Source of the DNA: Ralstonia condita
GTDB lineage: Bacteria; Pseudomonadota; Gammaproteobacteria; Burkholderiales; Burkholderiaceae
Assembly (NCBI RefSeq): GCF_958405655.1
Contig: NZ_CATYWO010000007.1
Coordinates: 1-64,000, forward strand
Length of the DNA: 64,000 nt
Reading direction: 5' to 3'
Shown in pieces: positions 24,845 to 33,244 of this stretch; position 1 is the stretch's first letter, and every line of letters starts with the position of its first letter. The position numbers and the translations under genes were made by a program. The notes under the pieces are model-generated. The model was not told where the DNA came from. It did no database searches and saw nothing but the letters and a program-made list of their open reading frames with translations.

Positions 24845-27124
24845 ATGAGCTTGCATTCGCCCCTGATCGCCGACATCGAGGCCTCGGCAGGCGCCGAGCC
24901 CGATGCCACCATCCAGTCGCGCGGCGTGTTGCTGTGCCTGTCCGAGCCTGACCTGCACATCTGCCAGGCGAGCGAAAACCTGGAAGCTGCACTGGGCACG
25001 CCGCTGGCGCGAGCATTGCGCGCGCCCGTCGAACACGTGATCGGCGTCGCGGGCCGCGAGCAGATGGCGCGCGCCGTGGCCACGCACCAGATCGACGGCG
25101 TCCCGTTGTATTTCGGCACGGTGCAAACGCCTCATGGCCTCTTGCTCGACGCGGTCGTCCATCGGCACCGTGGCGTGCTCCTCCTGGAGCTTGAACCCGC
25201 AACGCGTGCCGCCGACGGTGCATTTGCGTCGATGTATCCGCTGGTGCGCACGTTCGTTGCCAGCCTGCAGGCGGTGGAAAGTATCCACGCCCTCACGGAT
25301 CTGGCGGCACGGGAGGTGCGCCGGATGACAGGCTTCGGCCGGGTCGCGATCCATCACTTCGACGCGGGCGACACGGTGCGCGTGCTGGCGGAGGCCCGAG
25401 ACCCCGCTTACGACTCGCTGCATGGCGCGCAGTTGCCCGGCACCGACCTGACGCCTGAAATGCGCCGCATGTACGGGCGTAATCCGCTGCGTCTGGTGGC
25501 GGACGTCGACGACGCACCGGTTCGGCTGGTACCGCCCCGGAACCCCACCTCGGGGCACGCGACCGATCTGTCCTATGCTGCGCTGCGGGCCCCCTCCGAT
25601 GCGCAGCGCGAGCCGATGTGCCAGATGGGGGCGAGGGCTGTCCTCACGCTGACCCTCACCGTGCGCGGGCGGCTCTGGGGCCTGATCGCCTGTCATCACG
25701 CCACACCCCACACGCTACCGTTCGAGGTGCGACTGGCGTGCGAGCACCTGGCCCAGATTCTTTCGCTGCAGATTGAAGCCAAGGAAGACCGGGAAGAGAT
25801 CGCGCACCGCCTCGAATTGCGCCGCATCCTCGTGCGCCTGCTGGCAGCCATGGCCGATCGCGACAGCTTCCTCGACGGGTTGCTCGAGCATCCGGCCGAC
25901 CTGCTGCGTTTTGCCTCGGCCAGCGGGGCGGCCATCGTGCATCAGGGCGAATGCGTTCGCGTGGGCGCCGCGCCCGAGGCCGATAGCATCCTGCAGCTGA
26001 CCGACTGGCTTGCGAGCGAACACCCGCGCGAGGTGTTCCACACCGATCGCCTGTCGACCGTCTACGCGGCCGGCGCAGCCCTGCTGCCGCACGCCGGGGG
26101 CGTGCTCGCTGTCCAGATTTCGCAACTCCATCGTGATTACGTGCTGTGGTTCCGGCCCGAAGCCCCGCAAACGGTGAACTGGGCCGGTGGCGCGCCGCCC
26201 GAGCAGGCCGACGAACACGCCGCGCCAGTGCTTGCCCGCACGCACCACTGGCAGCAGCGCATCGCACATACCTCACGCCCGTGGCGGCCGAGCGAAGTGG
26301 AAATCGCGGCGGAATTACGCTACGCCGTGCTCAATATCGTCCTGCGCCGCGCCGAGGAGGCCGCCGAACTGGCTGGCGAATTGCGCCGCGCCAATCACGA
26401 GCTGGAGGCGTTCTCCTACTCCGTTTCGCACGACTTGCGCGCGCCCCTGCGCCACATCGCCGGCTACGCCGAACTGCTTGGCGAGATGGAGGGCGACCAC
26501 GTGTCCGCCCGCGGACGGCACTTCCTGCAGACCATCGCCAGCTCGTCGCGCTTTGCCGGCAAGCTGGTCGACGATCTGCTGACGTTCTCGCAAATGGGCC
26601 GCGGCGCGCTGCGCCCGACGGACGTGAACCTGACGCAGCTCGTGCGCGGCATCGCACGGGACCTGCGGGCCGATACCGGCGACCGGCACATCGAGTGGGA
26701 GATCGCGACGCTGCCCGTGGTGCGCGCCGATCCCGCCTTCCTCCAGCTGGCCGTGCGCAACCTGCTCTCCAATGCCATCAAGTACACGCGCGAGCGCGAC
26801 CCGGCCCGCATCCGCGTGGATGCTGAGCAACGCCCCGACGAAACCATCGTGCGCATCGCCGACAACGGTGTGGGATTTTCGATGGAGTACGTGGGCAAGC
26901 TGTTCGGCGTCTTTCAGCGGCTGCACCGCATGGAGGAATTCGAGGGCACCGGTATCGGCCTGGCCAACGTGCGGCGCATCGTCGAGCGCCACGGCGGCCG
27001 CACCTGGGCCGAGGGCGCGCTCGATCGCGGCGCCACGTTCTACTTTGCGCTGCCGCGCGTGCCGCCACCCGAGGCGGATTTCTTACCCGGCACCGCCCGC
27101 GCACCAGCGACGCGCGGCGCCTGA
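24845..27124 (+). CDS. phytochrome-architecture histidine kinase lacking chromophore residues
   Basis: The 759-residue protein has the bacteriophytochrome order PAS (about 20-115), GAF (130-310), PHY (325-505), then HisKA with H529 in SVSHDLRAP and a full ATPase domain (VRNLLSNAIKY, DNGVGFS, GTGIGLANVRRI). However, the N-terminal segment before the PAS domain has no cysteine where biliverdin is normally attached, and IQPHG has become IQSRG. In GAF the aspartate is kept (PGTD, D201) but the chromophore histidine reads Q254 and the following tyrosine P257. LWGLIACHH is intact, and the PHY tongue PRxSF reads ARTHH (464-468). The kinase should be active; light sensing through the usual bilin is doubtful. 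The start is the best available; no strong ribosome-binding site is visible. Confidence 0.85.
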   Translation: MSLHSPLIADIEASAGAEPDATIQSRGVLLCLSEPDLHICQASENLEAALGTPLARALRAPVEHVIGVAGREQMARAVATHQIDGVPLYFGTVQTPHGLLLDAVVHRHRGVLLLELEPATRAADGAFASMYPLVRTFVASLQAVESIHALTDLAAREVRRMTGFGRVAIHHFDAGDTVRVLAEARDPAYDSLHGAQLPGTDLTPEMRRMYGRNPLRLVADVDDAPVRLVPPRNPTSGHATDLSYAALRAPSDAQREPMCQMGARAVLTLTLTVRGRLWGLIACHHATPHTLPFEVRLACEHLAQILSLQIEAKEDREEIAHRLELRRILVRLLAAMADRDSFLDGLLEHPADLLRFASASGAAIVHQGECVRVGAAPEADSILQLTDWLASEHPREVFHTDRLSTVYAAGAALLPHAGGVLAVQISQLHRDYVLWFRPEAPQTVNWAGGAPPEQADEHAAPVLARTHHWQQRIAHTSRPWRPSEVEIAAELRYAVLNIVLRRAEEAAELAGELRRANHELEAFSYSVSHDLRAPLRHIAGYAELLGEMEGDHVSARGRHFLQTIASSSRFAGKLVDDLLTFSQMGRGALRPTDVNLTQLVRGIARDLRADTGDRHIEWEIATLPVVRADPAFLQLAVRNLLSNAIKYTRERDPARIRVDAEQRPDETIVRIADNGVGFSMEYVGKLFGVFQRLHRMEEFEGTGIGLANVRRIVERHGGRTWAEGALDRGATFYFALPRVPPPEADFLPGTARAPATRGA

Positions 27125-27150
27125 ATGCGTTCTTTTACGTCGAACCTGCC

Positions 27151-27618
27151 ATGCTCAAACCCATCCTGCTCGTTGAAGACAACCCGAACGACCTCGAGCT
27201 GACCTTGCTGGCGCTGGAGCGCAGCCAGCTCGCCAACGATGTGGTCGTGACCCGTGACGGCGCCGAGGCGCTCGACTACCTGCACGCGCGCGGCACCTAC
27301 GCTGGCCGCGCACCTGGCAACCCTGCCGTCGTCCTGCTCGACCTCAAACTGCCCAAGGTCGACGGGCTCGAAGTGCTGGCCAACATCCGATCCACCCACG
27401 CGCTCAAGAGCCTGCCCGTGGTCATGCTCACCTCGTCGCGCGAGGAAATCGACCTGTTGCGCAGCTACGAGCTGGGCGTCAACGCCTATGTGGTCAAGCC
27501 GGTCGAGTTCCGCGCGTTTGTCGATGCGATCGCCGACCTGGGCGTGTTCTGGGCTGTGCTCAATGAGCCGCCACCGGGTTCGACCCGCACCCGCCGCGCC
27601 ACGCACGCCGCCGGCTAG
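27151..27618 (+). CDS. single-domain response regulator, RcpA-like
   Basis: The 155-residue protein is one receiver domain. Acidic residues E9-D10, the phosphoacceptor D64 (VVLLDLKLPKVDG), a threonine in MLTSS and the lysine in VVKPVEF are all present. The insertion DYLHARGTYAGRAPGNP after helix 2 is typical of the CheY-like regulators paired with phytochrome kinases. There is no output domain, so it probably acts by protein contact or phosphotransfer. It starts 26 bases after the phytochrome-like kinase gene and 25 bases before the hybrid kinase, in one probable operon. Confidence 0.93.
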   Translation: MLKPILLVEDNPNDLELTLLALERSQLANDVVVTRDGAEALDYLHARGTYAGRAPGNPAVVLLDLKLPKVDGLEVLANIRSTHALKSLPVVMLTSSREEIDLLRSYELGVNAYVVKPVEFRAFVDAIADLGVFWAVLNEPPPGSTRTRRATHAAG

Positions 27619-27643
27619 CCTTCTTTCCGACGCACTCGCCCAT

Positions 27644-29602
27644 ATGCCCAACCTGCAACTGCTGCTGGTCGAAGACAACCTGCTGGACGCCGAACTGACG
27701 CGTGCGCGGCTGGAAACGGCCAATCTGTTGGCGGACACCGTCCTGGTCGACAACGAACCCGACTTTGTCGACCAGCTCAGCACGCGCACCTTCGACGCCA
27801 TCCTGGCCGACTACATGCTGCCGCAGTTCACTGGCGCGGAGGCGCTGGACATTGCCCGGCGCATGGCGCCGCAGACACCGTTCATCTTCGTCTCGGGCGC
27901 GCTGGGCGAGGAGCACGCGGTCGACATGCTCAAGCGCGGGGCGACCGATTACGTGATCAAGCAGCGCCTGCAACGCCTGCCGGTCGTGCTGCTGCGCGCC
28001 CTGGCGGAAGCCGCCGAGCGCCGTCAGCGGATCGCCGCCGAAGCCGCGCTGCGTGAGACGGAAACGCACTTCCGCCTGCTCGTCAACGCGCTCAAGGAGC
28101 ACGCCGTGCTCTCACTCGACCCCGACGGCATCGTGCGGACCTGGAATGCTGCGTCGCGCGGCATCCTCGGCTACGGGCGAGAGGACATCCTCGGCAAATC
28201 GGCCGACATCCTGTATCCGCAGGCCGCGCGCGAGGCCGGCGACTTCCAGCGCAAGCTCGACCGCGTGCGCCAGGAAGGCAGCATCAGCGACGACCGCTGG
28301 ATGCTGCGCAAGGACGGCACGCCATTCTTCGCGTCCAGCGTGGTCACCGCGATCCACAACGAAATGGGCGAGTTGATCGGTTTCTCGAAGATCATCCGCG
28401 ACGCCACGGAAGACCGCATGGCTGCCGACGCGCTGCGCCGCGCGAAGGAGGAGGCCGAAACAGCCAACCACGCAAAAGATCACTTTCTCGCGGTGCTCTC
28501 GCACGAACTGCGCACTCCCCTCACCCCCATCCTGACCGCCGTGCATCTGCTGGAACTGCGCCGCGATCTGCCTCCGGATGTGGTTGCGCAGCTGGAAGTC
28601 GTACGCCGCAACGCCGAGCTGGAAGCGCGCCTCATCGACGACCTGCTCGACATCACAGGCATTGCGCGCGGCAAGCTGGCGGTCAGTTTTGCGCCCGTGG
28701 ATCTCTATCCGCTGCTGGAAAGCACGCTGGAAATGTCGCGCAGCGACATGCAGGAAAAACGCCTGTCGCTCAAGACCCGGTTCGAAGCCCGGCGCAGCAC
28801 GCTACATGCCGACGGCGCGCGCATTCAGCAAGTCATTTGGAACCTCGTGCGCAACGCGGTGAAGTTCACGCCACCAGGCGGGGCCATCGAGGTGCGCACC
28901 TGGAATCCGGGAGCAGGCACCGTGGCGGTCGCGGTCAAGGACACCGGCATCGGCATCGAGCCGGAAGCCCTGCCGCGCATCTTCTCGGCGTTCGAACAGG
29001 CCGACGCCTCGATCACGCAGCGCTTTGGCGGGCTGGGACTGGGGCTGGCGATCGCCCATGCGCTGGTGCAGAAGCACGACGGCTCGCTCACCGCAGAAAG
29101 CGCGGGCCGGCACCAGGGCGCCACCTTTACGCTCATGTTGCCGGTTGCAGCCGAGCCGACGCAACGCGAGGCAACCCCCGCTCCGCCCATAGCGCGCGCC
29201 CAGCCGACGCGCGGTCTACATGTTCTTCTGGTGGAAGACAACGCCGACACGGCCGAGGCCATGGGGCAGGTGCTGGCGATTCTCGGCCACACCGTCACCG
29301 TAGCCAGCGGCGCGCAGACGGCCATGCGCGCGGCCGAATCCGGCCCGTTCGATCTGCTCATCAGCGATATCGGCCTGCCGGACGGCAGCGGCCTGGACGT
29401 GGTGCGGGCGTTTGGCGAGCGGCACGCGGCGCCGTCGATCGCCATCACGGGCTACGGCATGGAAGAGGACATCGCACGCTGTCACGAAGCTGGCTTTACG
29501 GACCACCTGACCAAGCCGGTCGATTTCAAGCGCCTGGAACGGCTGTTGGCGGGGTATCTGGCGGCACGCGATGCAGGTACGGCCGACTTGCGCGCACGCT
29601 GA
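27644..29602 (+). CDS. hybrid sensor kinase REC-PAS-HisKA-HATPase-REC
   Basis: The 652-residue cytoplasmic protein has an N-terminal receiver with D56 (LADYMLPQ), a PAS domain (about 140-262, ending in GFSKIIRDATEDR), a HisKA helix with H287 (LSHELRTPLTP), an ATPase domain (about 390-500; VRNAVKFTP, DTGIGIEP, GGLGLGLAIA) and a C-terminal receiver with D575 (LLISDIGLPDGSG). No membrane spans. The front receiver can take phosphate from an upstream kinase, making a relay with the two preceding genes plausible. The start at 27644 follows the stop of the response regulator; upstream frame overlaps it and is a shadow. Output target is not in the window. Confidence 0.92.
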   Translation: MPNLQLLLVEDNLLDAELTRARLETANLLADTVLVDNEPDFVDQLSTRTFDAILADYMLPQFTGAEALDIARRMAPQTPFIFVSGALGEEHAVDMLKRGATDYVIKQRLQRLPVVLLRALAEAAERRQRIAAEAALRETETHFRLLVNALKEHAVLSLDPDGIVRTWNAASRGILGYGREDILGKSADILYPQAAREAGDFQRKLDRVRQEGSISDDRWMLRKDGTPFFASSVVTAIHNEMGELIGFSKIIRDATEDRMAADALRRAKEEAETANHAKDHFLAVLSHELRTPLTPILTAVHLLELRRDLPPDVVAQLEVVRRNAELEARLIDDLLDITGIARGKLAVSFAPVDLYPLLESTLEMSRSDMQEKRLSLKTRFEARRSTLHADGARIQQVIWNLVRNAVKFTPPGGAIEVRTWNPGAGTVAVAVKDTGIGIEPEALPRIFSAFEQADASITQRFGGLGLGLAIAHALVQKHDGSLTAESAGRHQGATFTLMLPVAAEPTQREATPAPPIARAQPTRGLHVLLVEDNADTAEAMGQVLAILGHTVTVASGAQTAMRAAESGPFDLLISDIGLPDGSGLDVVRAFGERHAAPSIAITGYGMEEDIARCHEAGFTDHLTKPVDFKRLERLLAGYLAARDAGTADLRAR

Positions 29603-29633
29603 GGCGGCGCGCCGGAACGTCGCACCCGATGTG

Positions 29634-29876
29634 CTATCGGCGCAACAGGCCCCAGACAGCCGGCGCCAGCATGGCGCCTACCACGGCGGCCGTCCATGCC
29701 AGGATCTGTCCGTCGGCATACAGGTGCGCAAACTGGCCGCCGTAGTAGCCGGCCAGGGCGCCCAGCGCGCCCGCCAGCAAGGCTGGGCGCCAGCCCAGGC
29801 GCTTGCCCGCCGGATGCAGCCAATGCGCCGCACCGCCCACCGCCAGCCCGATCCAAAGCGGCCCCAACCACCCCAT
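29634..29876 (-). CDS. GlsB/YeaQ/YmgE-family small membrane protein
   Basis: The 80-residue protein starts MGWLGPLWIGLAVGGAAHWL and has three predicted hydrophobic segments rich in glycine and alanine (LLAGALGALAGYYGGQ, AVVGAMLAPAVWGLL), the layout of the GlsB/YeaQ/YmgE (transglycosylase-associated) stress-response membrane proteins. The start at 29876 has CGGAG seven bases upstream. It converges with the hybrid kinase gene, 31 bases apart, and diverges from hemA. Function of the family is not settled. Confidence 0.75.
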   Translation of the reverse strand: MGWLGPLWIGLAVGGAAHWLHPAGKRLGWRPALLAGALGALAGYYGGQFAHLYADGQILAWTAAVVGAMLAPAVWGLLRR

Positions 29877-30042
29877 CGTTGTCTCCGTGTTGCCGTGTCC
29901 ATTCCGTTGGACGCGTACCTTAGCGCAAGGCCGGGCGGAAGGCCACGGCCGGGCGCCCTGCGTACCGTGATGGATACCACACATGTCTCGGGTCAGCCTC
30001 ATCGTATTTGACCTGCATCCTGTCGAGGCGCAGGGCCGGCGT

Positions 30043-30048
30043 TATAAT
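30043..30048 (+). promoter_or_regulatory. -10 hexamer of the hemA promoter
   Basis: A consensus TATAAT at 30043-30048 lies 47 bases before the hemA start. The -35 at consensus distance (30020-30025, CTGTCG) is weak. Confidence 0.5.
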
Positions 30049-30095
30049 TCACACGGCTCAAAAATTGTGCCGATCTCCCCAACCGGCCGCCCCAC

Positions 30096-31403
30096 ATGCA
30101 GTTGCTGACCCTCGGAATCAACCACCACACGGCGCCGCTTTCCCTGCGCGAGAAGGTGGCGTTTCCGCTCGAGCAGCTCAAGCCCGCGCTGACCACGCTG
30201 CGCCAGCACCTGCCGCACCGCAAGAACACGGCCGAAGCGGCCATCCTGTCCACCTGCAACCGTACCGAGCTCTACTGCGCCACCGACGGCAACCTGCCCG
30301 AAGAGACCGCGCATGAGCACGCGATCCGATGGCTGGCACAGCACCACAACATCGACCCCGGCGAACTCGCGCCCCATGTGTATTCGCTCGGGCAATCGCT
30401 GGCGGTGCGCCACGCCTTTCGCGTGGCCAGCGGCCTCGACTCGATGGTGCTGGGGGAAACGCAGATCCTCGGCCAGATGAAGGACGCCGTGCGTACCGCC
30501 ACCGAGGCTGGTGCGCTGGGCACGTACCTGAATCAGCTGTTCCAGCGCACGTTCGCGGTGGCCAAGGAGGTGCGCGGCACCACCGAAATCGGCGCGCACT
30601 CGGTGTCGATGGCCGCTGCCGCCGTGCGCCTGGCGCAGCGCATCTTTGAGTCGATCGCCGAGCAGCGCGTGCTGTTCATCGGCGCCGGCGAGATGATCGA
30701 GCTATGCGCCACCCACTTCGCCGCGCAGATGCCGCGCGAGGTCGTGATCGCCAACCGCACGCTCGAGCGCGGCGAGAAGCTGGCCGAGGCGCTGTCTAAC
30801 CAGGGCCTGAACGCCCGCGCCGTGCGCCTGGCTGAGTTGCCGACCAAGCTGGCCGATTTCGATATCGTTGTGTCGTGTACGGCGAGCACGCTGCCCATCA
30901 TCGGGCTGGGCGCCGTCGAGCGCGCCATCAAGCAGCGCCGCCATCGCCCGATGTTCATGGTCGACCTGGCCGTGCCGCGCGACATCGAGCCGGAAGTGTC
31001 GCGCCTGTCCGATGTCTTTCTCTACACAGTGGACGATCTTGGTGCCATCGTGCGCGAAGGCAATGCGCTGCGGCAGGCCGCCGTTGCCCAAGCAGAAGCC
31101 ATCATCGAGACACGCGTGCAGAACTTCATGCACTGGCTGGACGCGCGCAGCGTGGTGCCGATCATCCGCGACCTGCACGCACAAGCCGAAACGCTGCGCC
31201 AGGGCGAACTCGAACGCGCGCAACGCATGCTTGCGCGTGGTGACGATCCGGCGCTGGTGCTGGAGGCGCTCTCGCAGGCGCTGACGAAGAAATTCCTCCA
31301 TGGCCCGACGCACGCGCTCAACCACGCGCAAGGCGAAGGCCGTGAACAACTCATCGACTTGCTGCCGGCACTGTTCCGGCAGTCCAGCCACTCCGAGCGC
31401 TAG
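30096..31403 (+). CDS. hemA: glutamyl-tRNA reductase
   Basis: HemA reduces glutamyl-tRNA to glutamate-1-semialdehyde, the first step of tetrapyrrole synthesis in the C5 pathway. The 435-residue protein has the catalytic cysteine C54 in LSTCNRTELY, the NADPH-binding fold around residues 185-260 (VLFIGAGEMIEL), and the spinal helix with C-terminal dimerisation domain. N-terminal LTLGINHHTAPLSLREK is standard and is the region that governs regulated proteolysis in enterobacteria. It is followed by prfA after 97 bases; the hemA-prfA-prmC order is widespread and conserved in proteobacteria. Confidence 0.96.
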   Translation: MQLLTLGINHHTAPLSLREKVAFPLEQLKPALTTLRQHLPHRKNTAEAAILSTCNRTELYCATDGNLPEETAHEHAIRWLAQHHNIDPGELAPHVYSLGQSLAVRHAFRVASGLDSMVLGETQILGQMKDAVRTATEAGALGTYLNQLFQRTFAVAKEVRGTTEIGAHSVSMAAAAVRLAQRIFESIAEQRVLFIGAGEMIELCATHFAAQMPREVVIANRTLERGEKLAEALSNQGLNARAVRLAELPTKLADFDIVVSCTASTLPIIGLGAVERAIKQRRHRPMFMVDLAVPRDIEPEVSRLSDVFLYTVDDLGAIVREGNALRQAAVAQAEAIIETRVQNFMHWLDARSVVPIIRDLHAQAETLRQGELERAQRMLARGDDPALVLEALSQALTKKFLHGPTHALNHAQGEGREQLIDLLPALFRQSSHSER

Positions 31404-31453
31404 CGGCCATTGCGTCGCCTGCGTGCCGCCCAGGCACGCGACTTCCGGCGCGG

Positions 31454-31459
31454 TATGAT
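31454..31459 (+). promoter_or_regulatory. -10-like hexamer before prfA
   Basis: TATGAT at 31454-31459, 41 bases upstream of the prfA start. A separate prfA promoter is possible but prfA may also be read from hemA. Confidence 0.3.
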
Positions 31460-31500
31460 GCGCCGCCCTCGCTTCCAGCGTTTCCTCCGCGACTGCCCGA

Positions 31501-32583
31501 ATGAAGCCCAGCATGCTGTCCAAGCTCGACCAACTGGCCGAGCGCATCGTCGAAATCAACGCGCTGCTTGCGCGTGAAGACGCCACCGCCAACCTCGACC
31601 AATACCGTAAGCTCACGCGCGAACACGCCGAGCTGGAGCCCGTGGTCGCGCAATTTGCCGCGTGGAAGCAGGCGGAGGAAGACATCGCCACCGCGCAGGA
31701 GCTGGCGGCCGATCCGGACATGAAGGCGTTTGCCGAAGACGAACTTCGCGCGGCCCGCGAGCGCATGGAAACCCTCGAAGGCGAGTTGCAGCGCCTGCTG
31801 CTGCCGAAGGACCCAAACGACCATCGCAACATCTTCGTGGAAATCCGCGCCGGCACGGGCGGCGATGAATCCGCGCTCTTTGCCGGCGACCTGCTGCGCA
31901 TGTACACGCGCTACGCCGAACGTCAGCGCTGGCAGGTGGAGATCGTGAGCGAATCGCCGTCGGACCTGGGCGGCTACAAGGAAGTGATTGCGCGGCTGGT
32001 CGGCGAAGGTGCGTACTCGCGCCTGAAGTTCGAATCGGGCGGCCACCGCGTGCAGCGCGTGCCGGCCACGGAGGCGCAGGGACGCATCCACACGTCAGCC
32101 TGCACCGTGGCGATCATGCCCGAGGCCGATGCGCTGGCCGACATCCAGATCAATCCGGCCGATCTGCGCATCGATACGTTCCGCGCGTCGGGGGCGGGCG
32201 GCCAGCACATCAACAAGACGGATTCGGCCGTGCGCATCACGCACCTGCCGACCGGCCTGGTGGTGGAGTGCCAGGACGACCGCAGCCAGCACCGCAACAA
32301 GGACCGCGCCATGCAGGTCCTCGCCGCGCGCCTGAAGGATCGCCAGGAGCGCGAGGCGCAAGCCAGGGAAGCCAGCGCCCGCAAGAGCCTGATCGGCTCG
32401 GGCGACCGCTCCGACCGCATCCGCACGTACAACTTCCCGCAGGGCCGCGTGACCGATCATCGCATCAACCTGACGCTGTACAAGATCGACGCCATCATGG
32501 ACGGCGACCTTGATGAACTGGTCGGCGCGTTGGCCGCTGAGCACCAGGCGGAACAGCTCGCCGCGCTGGGCGAAGACGCCTGA
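31501..32583 (+). CDS. prfA: peptide chain release factor 1
   Basis: RF1 ends translation at UAA and UAG. The 360-residue protein has the stop-codon-reading PAT tripeptide (RVPATEAQGRIH), and the universally conserved GGQ in ASGAGGQHINKTDSAVRITH, whose glutamine is the methylation target of PrmC. Both domains and the C-terminal helix are full length. ATG at 31501 and 31513 are both possible; the first gives the usual MKPSMLSKLDQL. prmC, its modifying enzyme, lies 660 bases downstream, separated by a lipoprotein gene. Confidence 0.96.
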   Translation: MKPSMLSKLDQLAERIVEINALLAREDATANLDQYRKLTREHAELEPVVAQFAAWKQAEEDIATAQELAADPDMKAFAEDELRAARERMETLEGELQRLLLPKDPNDHRNIFVEIRAGTGGDESALFAGDLLRMYTRYAERQRWQVEIVSESPSDLGGYKEVIARLVGEGAYSRLKFESGGHRVQRVPATEAQGRIHTSACTVAIMPEADALADIQINPADLRIDTFRASGAGGQHINKTDSAVRITHLPTGLVVECQDDRSQHRNKDRAMQVLAARLKDRQEREAQAREASARKSLIGSGDRSDRIRTYNFPQGRVTDHRINLTLYKIDAIMDGDLDELVGALAAEHQAEQLAALGEDA

Positions 32584-32670
32584 TCCCCGAATCGTTAAAA
32601 AGCGCGCCCTCCGTAACATCCGCTTGCGTTTGATACAGCTTTGCGCGATGGCGCGCCGGTCCTGCGTTCC

Positions 32671-32676
32671 TATAAT
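32671..32676 (+). promoter_or_regulatory. -10 hexamer of the repeat-lipoprotein gene
   Basis: A consensus TATAAT at 32671-32676 lies 90 bases before the lipoprotein ATG, in the 183-base gap after prfA. The -35 is poor. Confidence 0.4.
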
Positions 32677-32766
32677 CGATCTCGATCGCGCCGAGTGCGC
32701 CGCCGGTCGCATCCGGCACCCTTTCCCCTAACAGGCGCGACGCCCACCACGATCAGGAGAATCGCA

Positions 32767-33135
32767 ATGCGTAACCCACTGCTGGCCGTCACGGTCGCCA
32801 CCACCCTCGCCCTGAGCCTGGCCGCTTGCGGCAAAAAGGACGAAGCGGCCGATCAAGCCGCGAAAAGCGCCATGGAGCAGTCGAAAGACGCCGCCAAGCA
32901 GGCCGTCGACAACGCCGGCACCGCTGTGAGCAAGGCCGCCGACGCTGCCAAGGTGGAGATGTCGCAAGCCGCGTCGAACGCGCAAGCGGCGGCATCCGAT
33001 GCGCTGTCCCAGGCCAAGGACGCTGCCAAGGAAGCCGCCGACAAGACGGCCGACGCAGCCAAGACGGCCGCCGATAAGACTGCGGACGCAACCAAAGCGG
33101 CCGCGGACAAGGTGAAGGACGCGGCCAAGCAGTAA
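32767..33135 (+). CDS. outer-membrane lipoprotein with LEA-like 11-residue repeats
   Basis: The 122-residue protein has a lipoprotein signal ending in ALSLAAC (lipidation cysteine C21) and, after a short polar stretch, a long alanine-, lysine- and aspartate-rich helical region. Near its C-terminus the repeats KTADAAKTAAD, KTADATKAAAD and KVKDAAKQ follow an 11-residue period typical of LEA group 3 and apolipoprotein-like amphipathic helices. No enzymatic motif. It probably acts as a periplasm-facing or envelope-protecting helix. The start at 32767 follows AGGAGA. It interrupts the common prfA-prmC pair. Confidence 0.8.
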   Translation: MRNPLLAVTVATTLALSLAACGKKDEAADQAAKSAMEQSKDAAKQAVDNAGTAVSKAADAAKVEMSQAASNAQAAASDALSQAKDAAKEAADKTADAAKTAADKTADATKAAADKVKDAAKQ

Positions 33136-33244
33136 GCGTCGCGCCCTCTTACCGACGTGCTCACGGGCTCGCGCCGCACCGGCCGGGCCCGTGTTATTTT
33201 GTGCGCCCGATCCTTGCCGTCGCCGTCCCGCCCATCTGCCCGCC

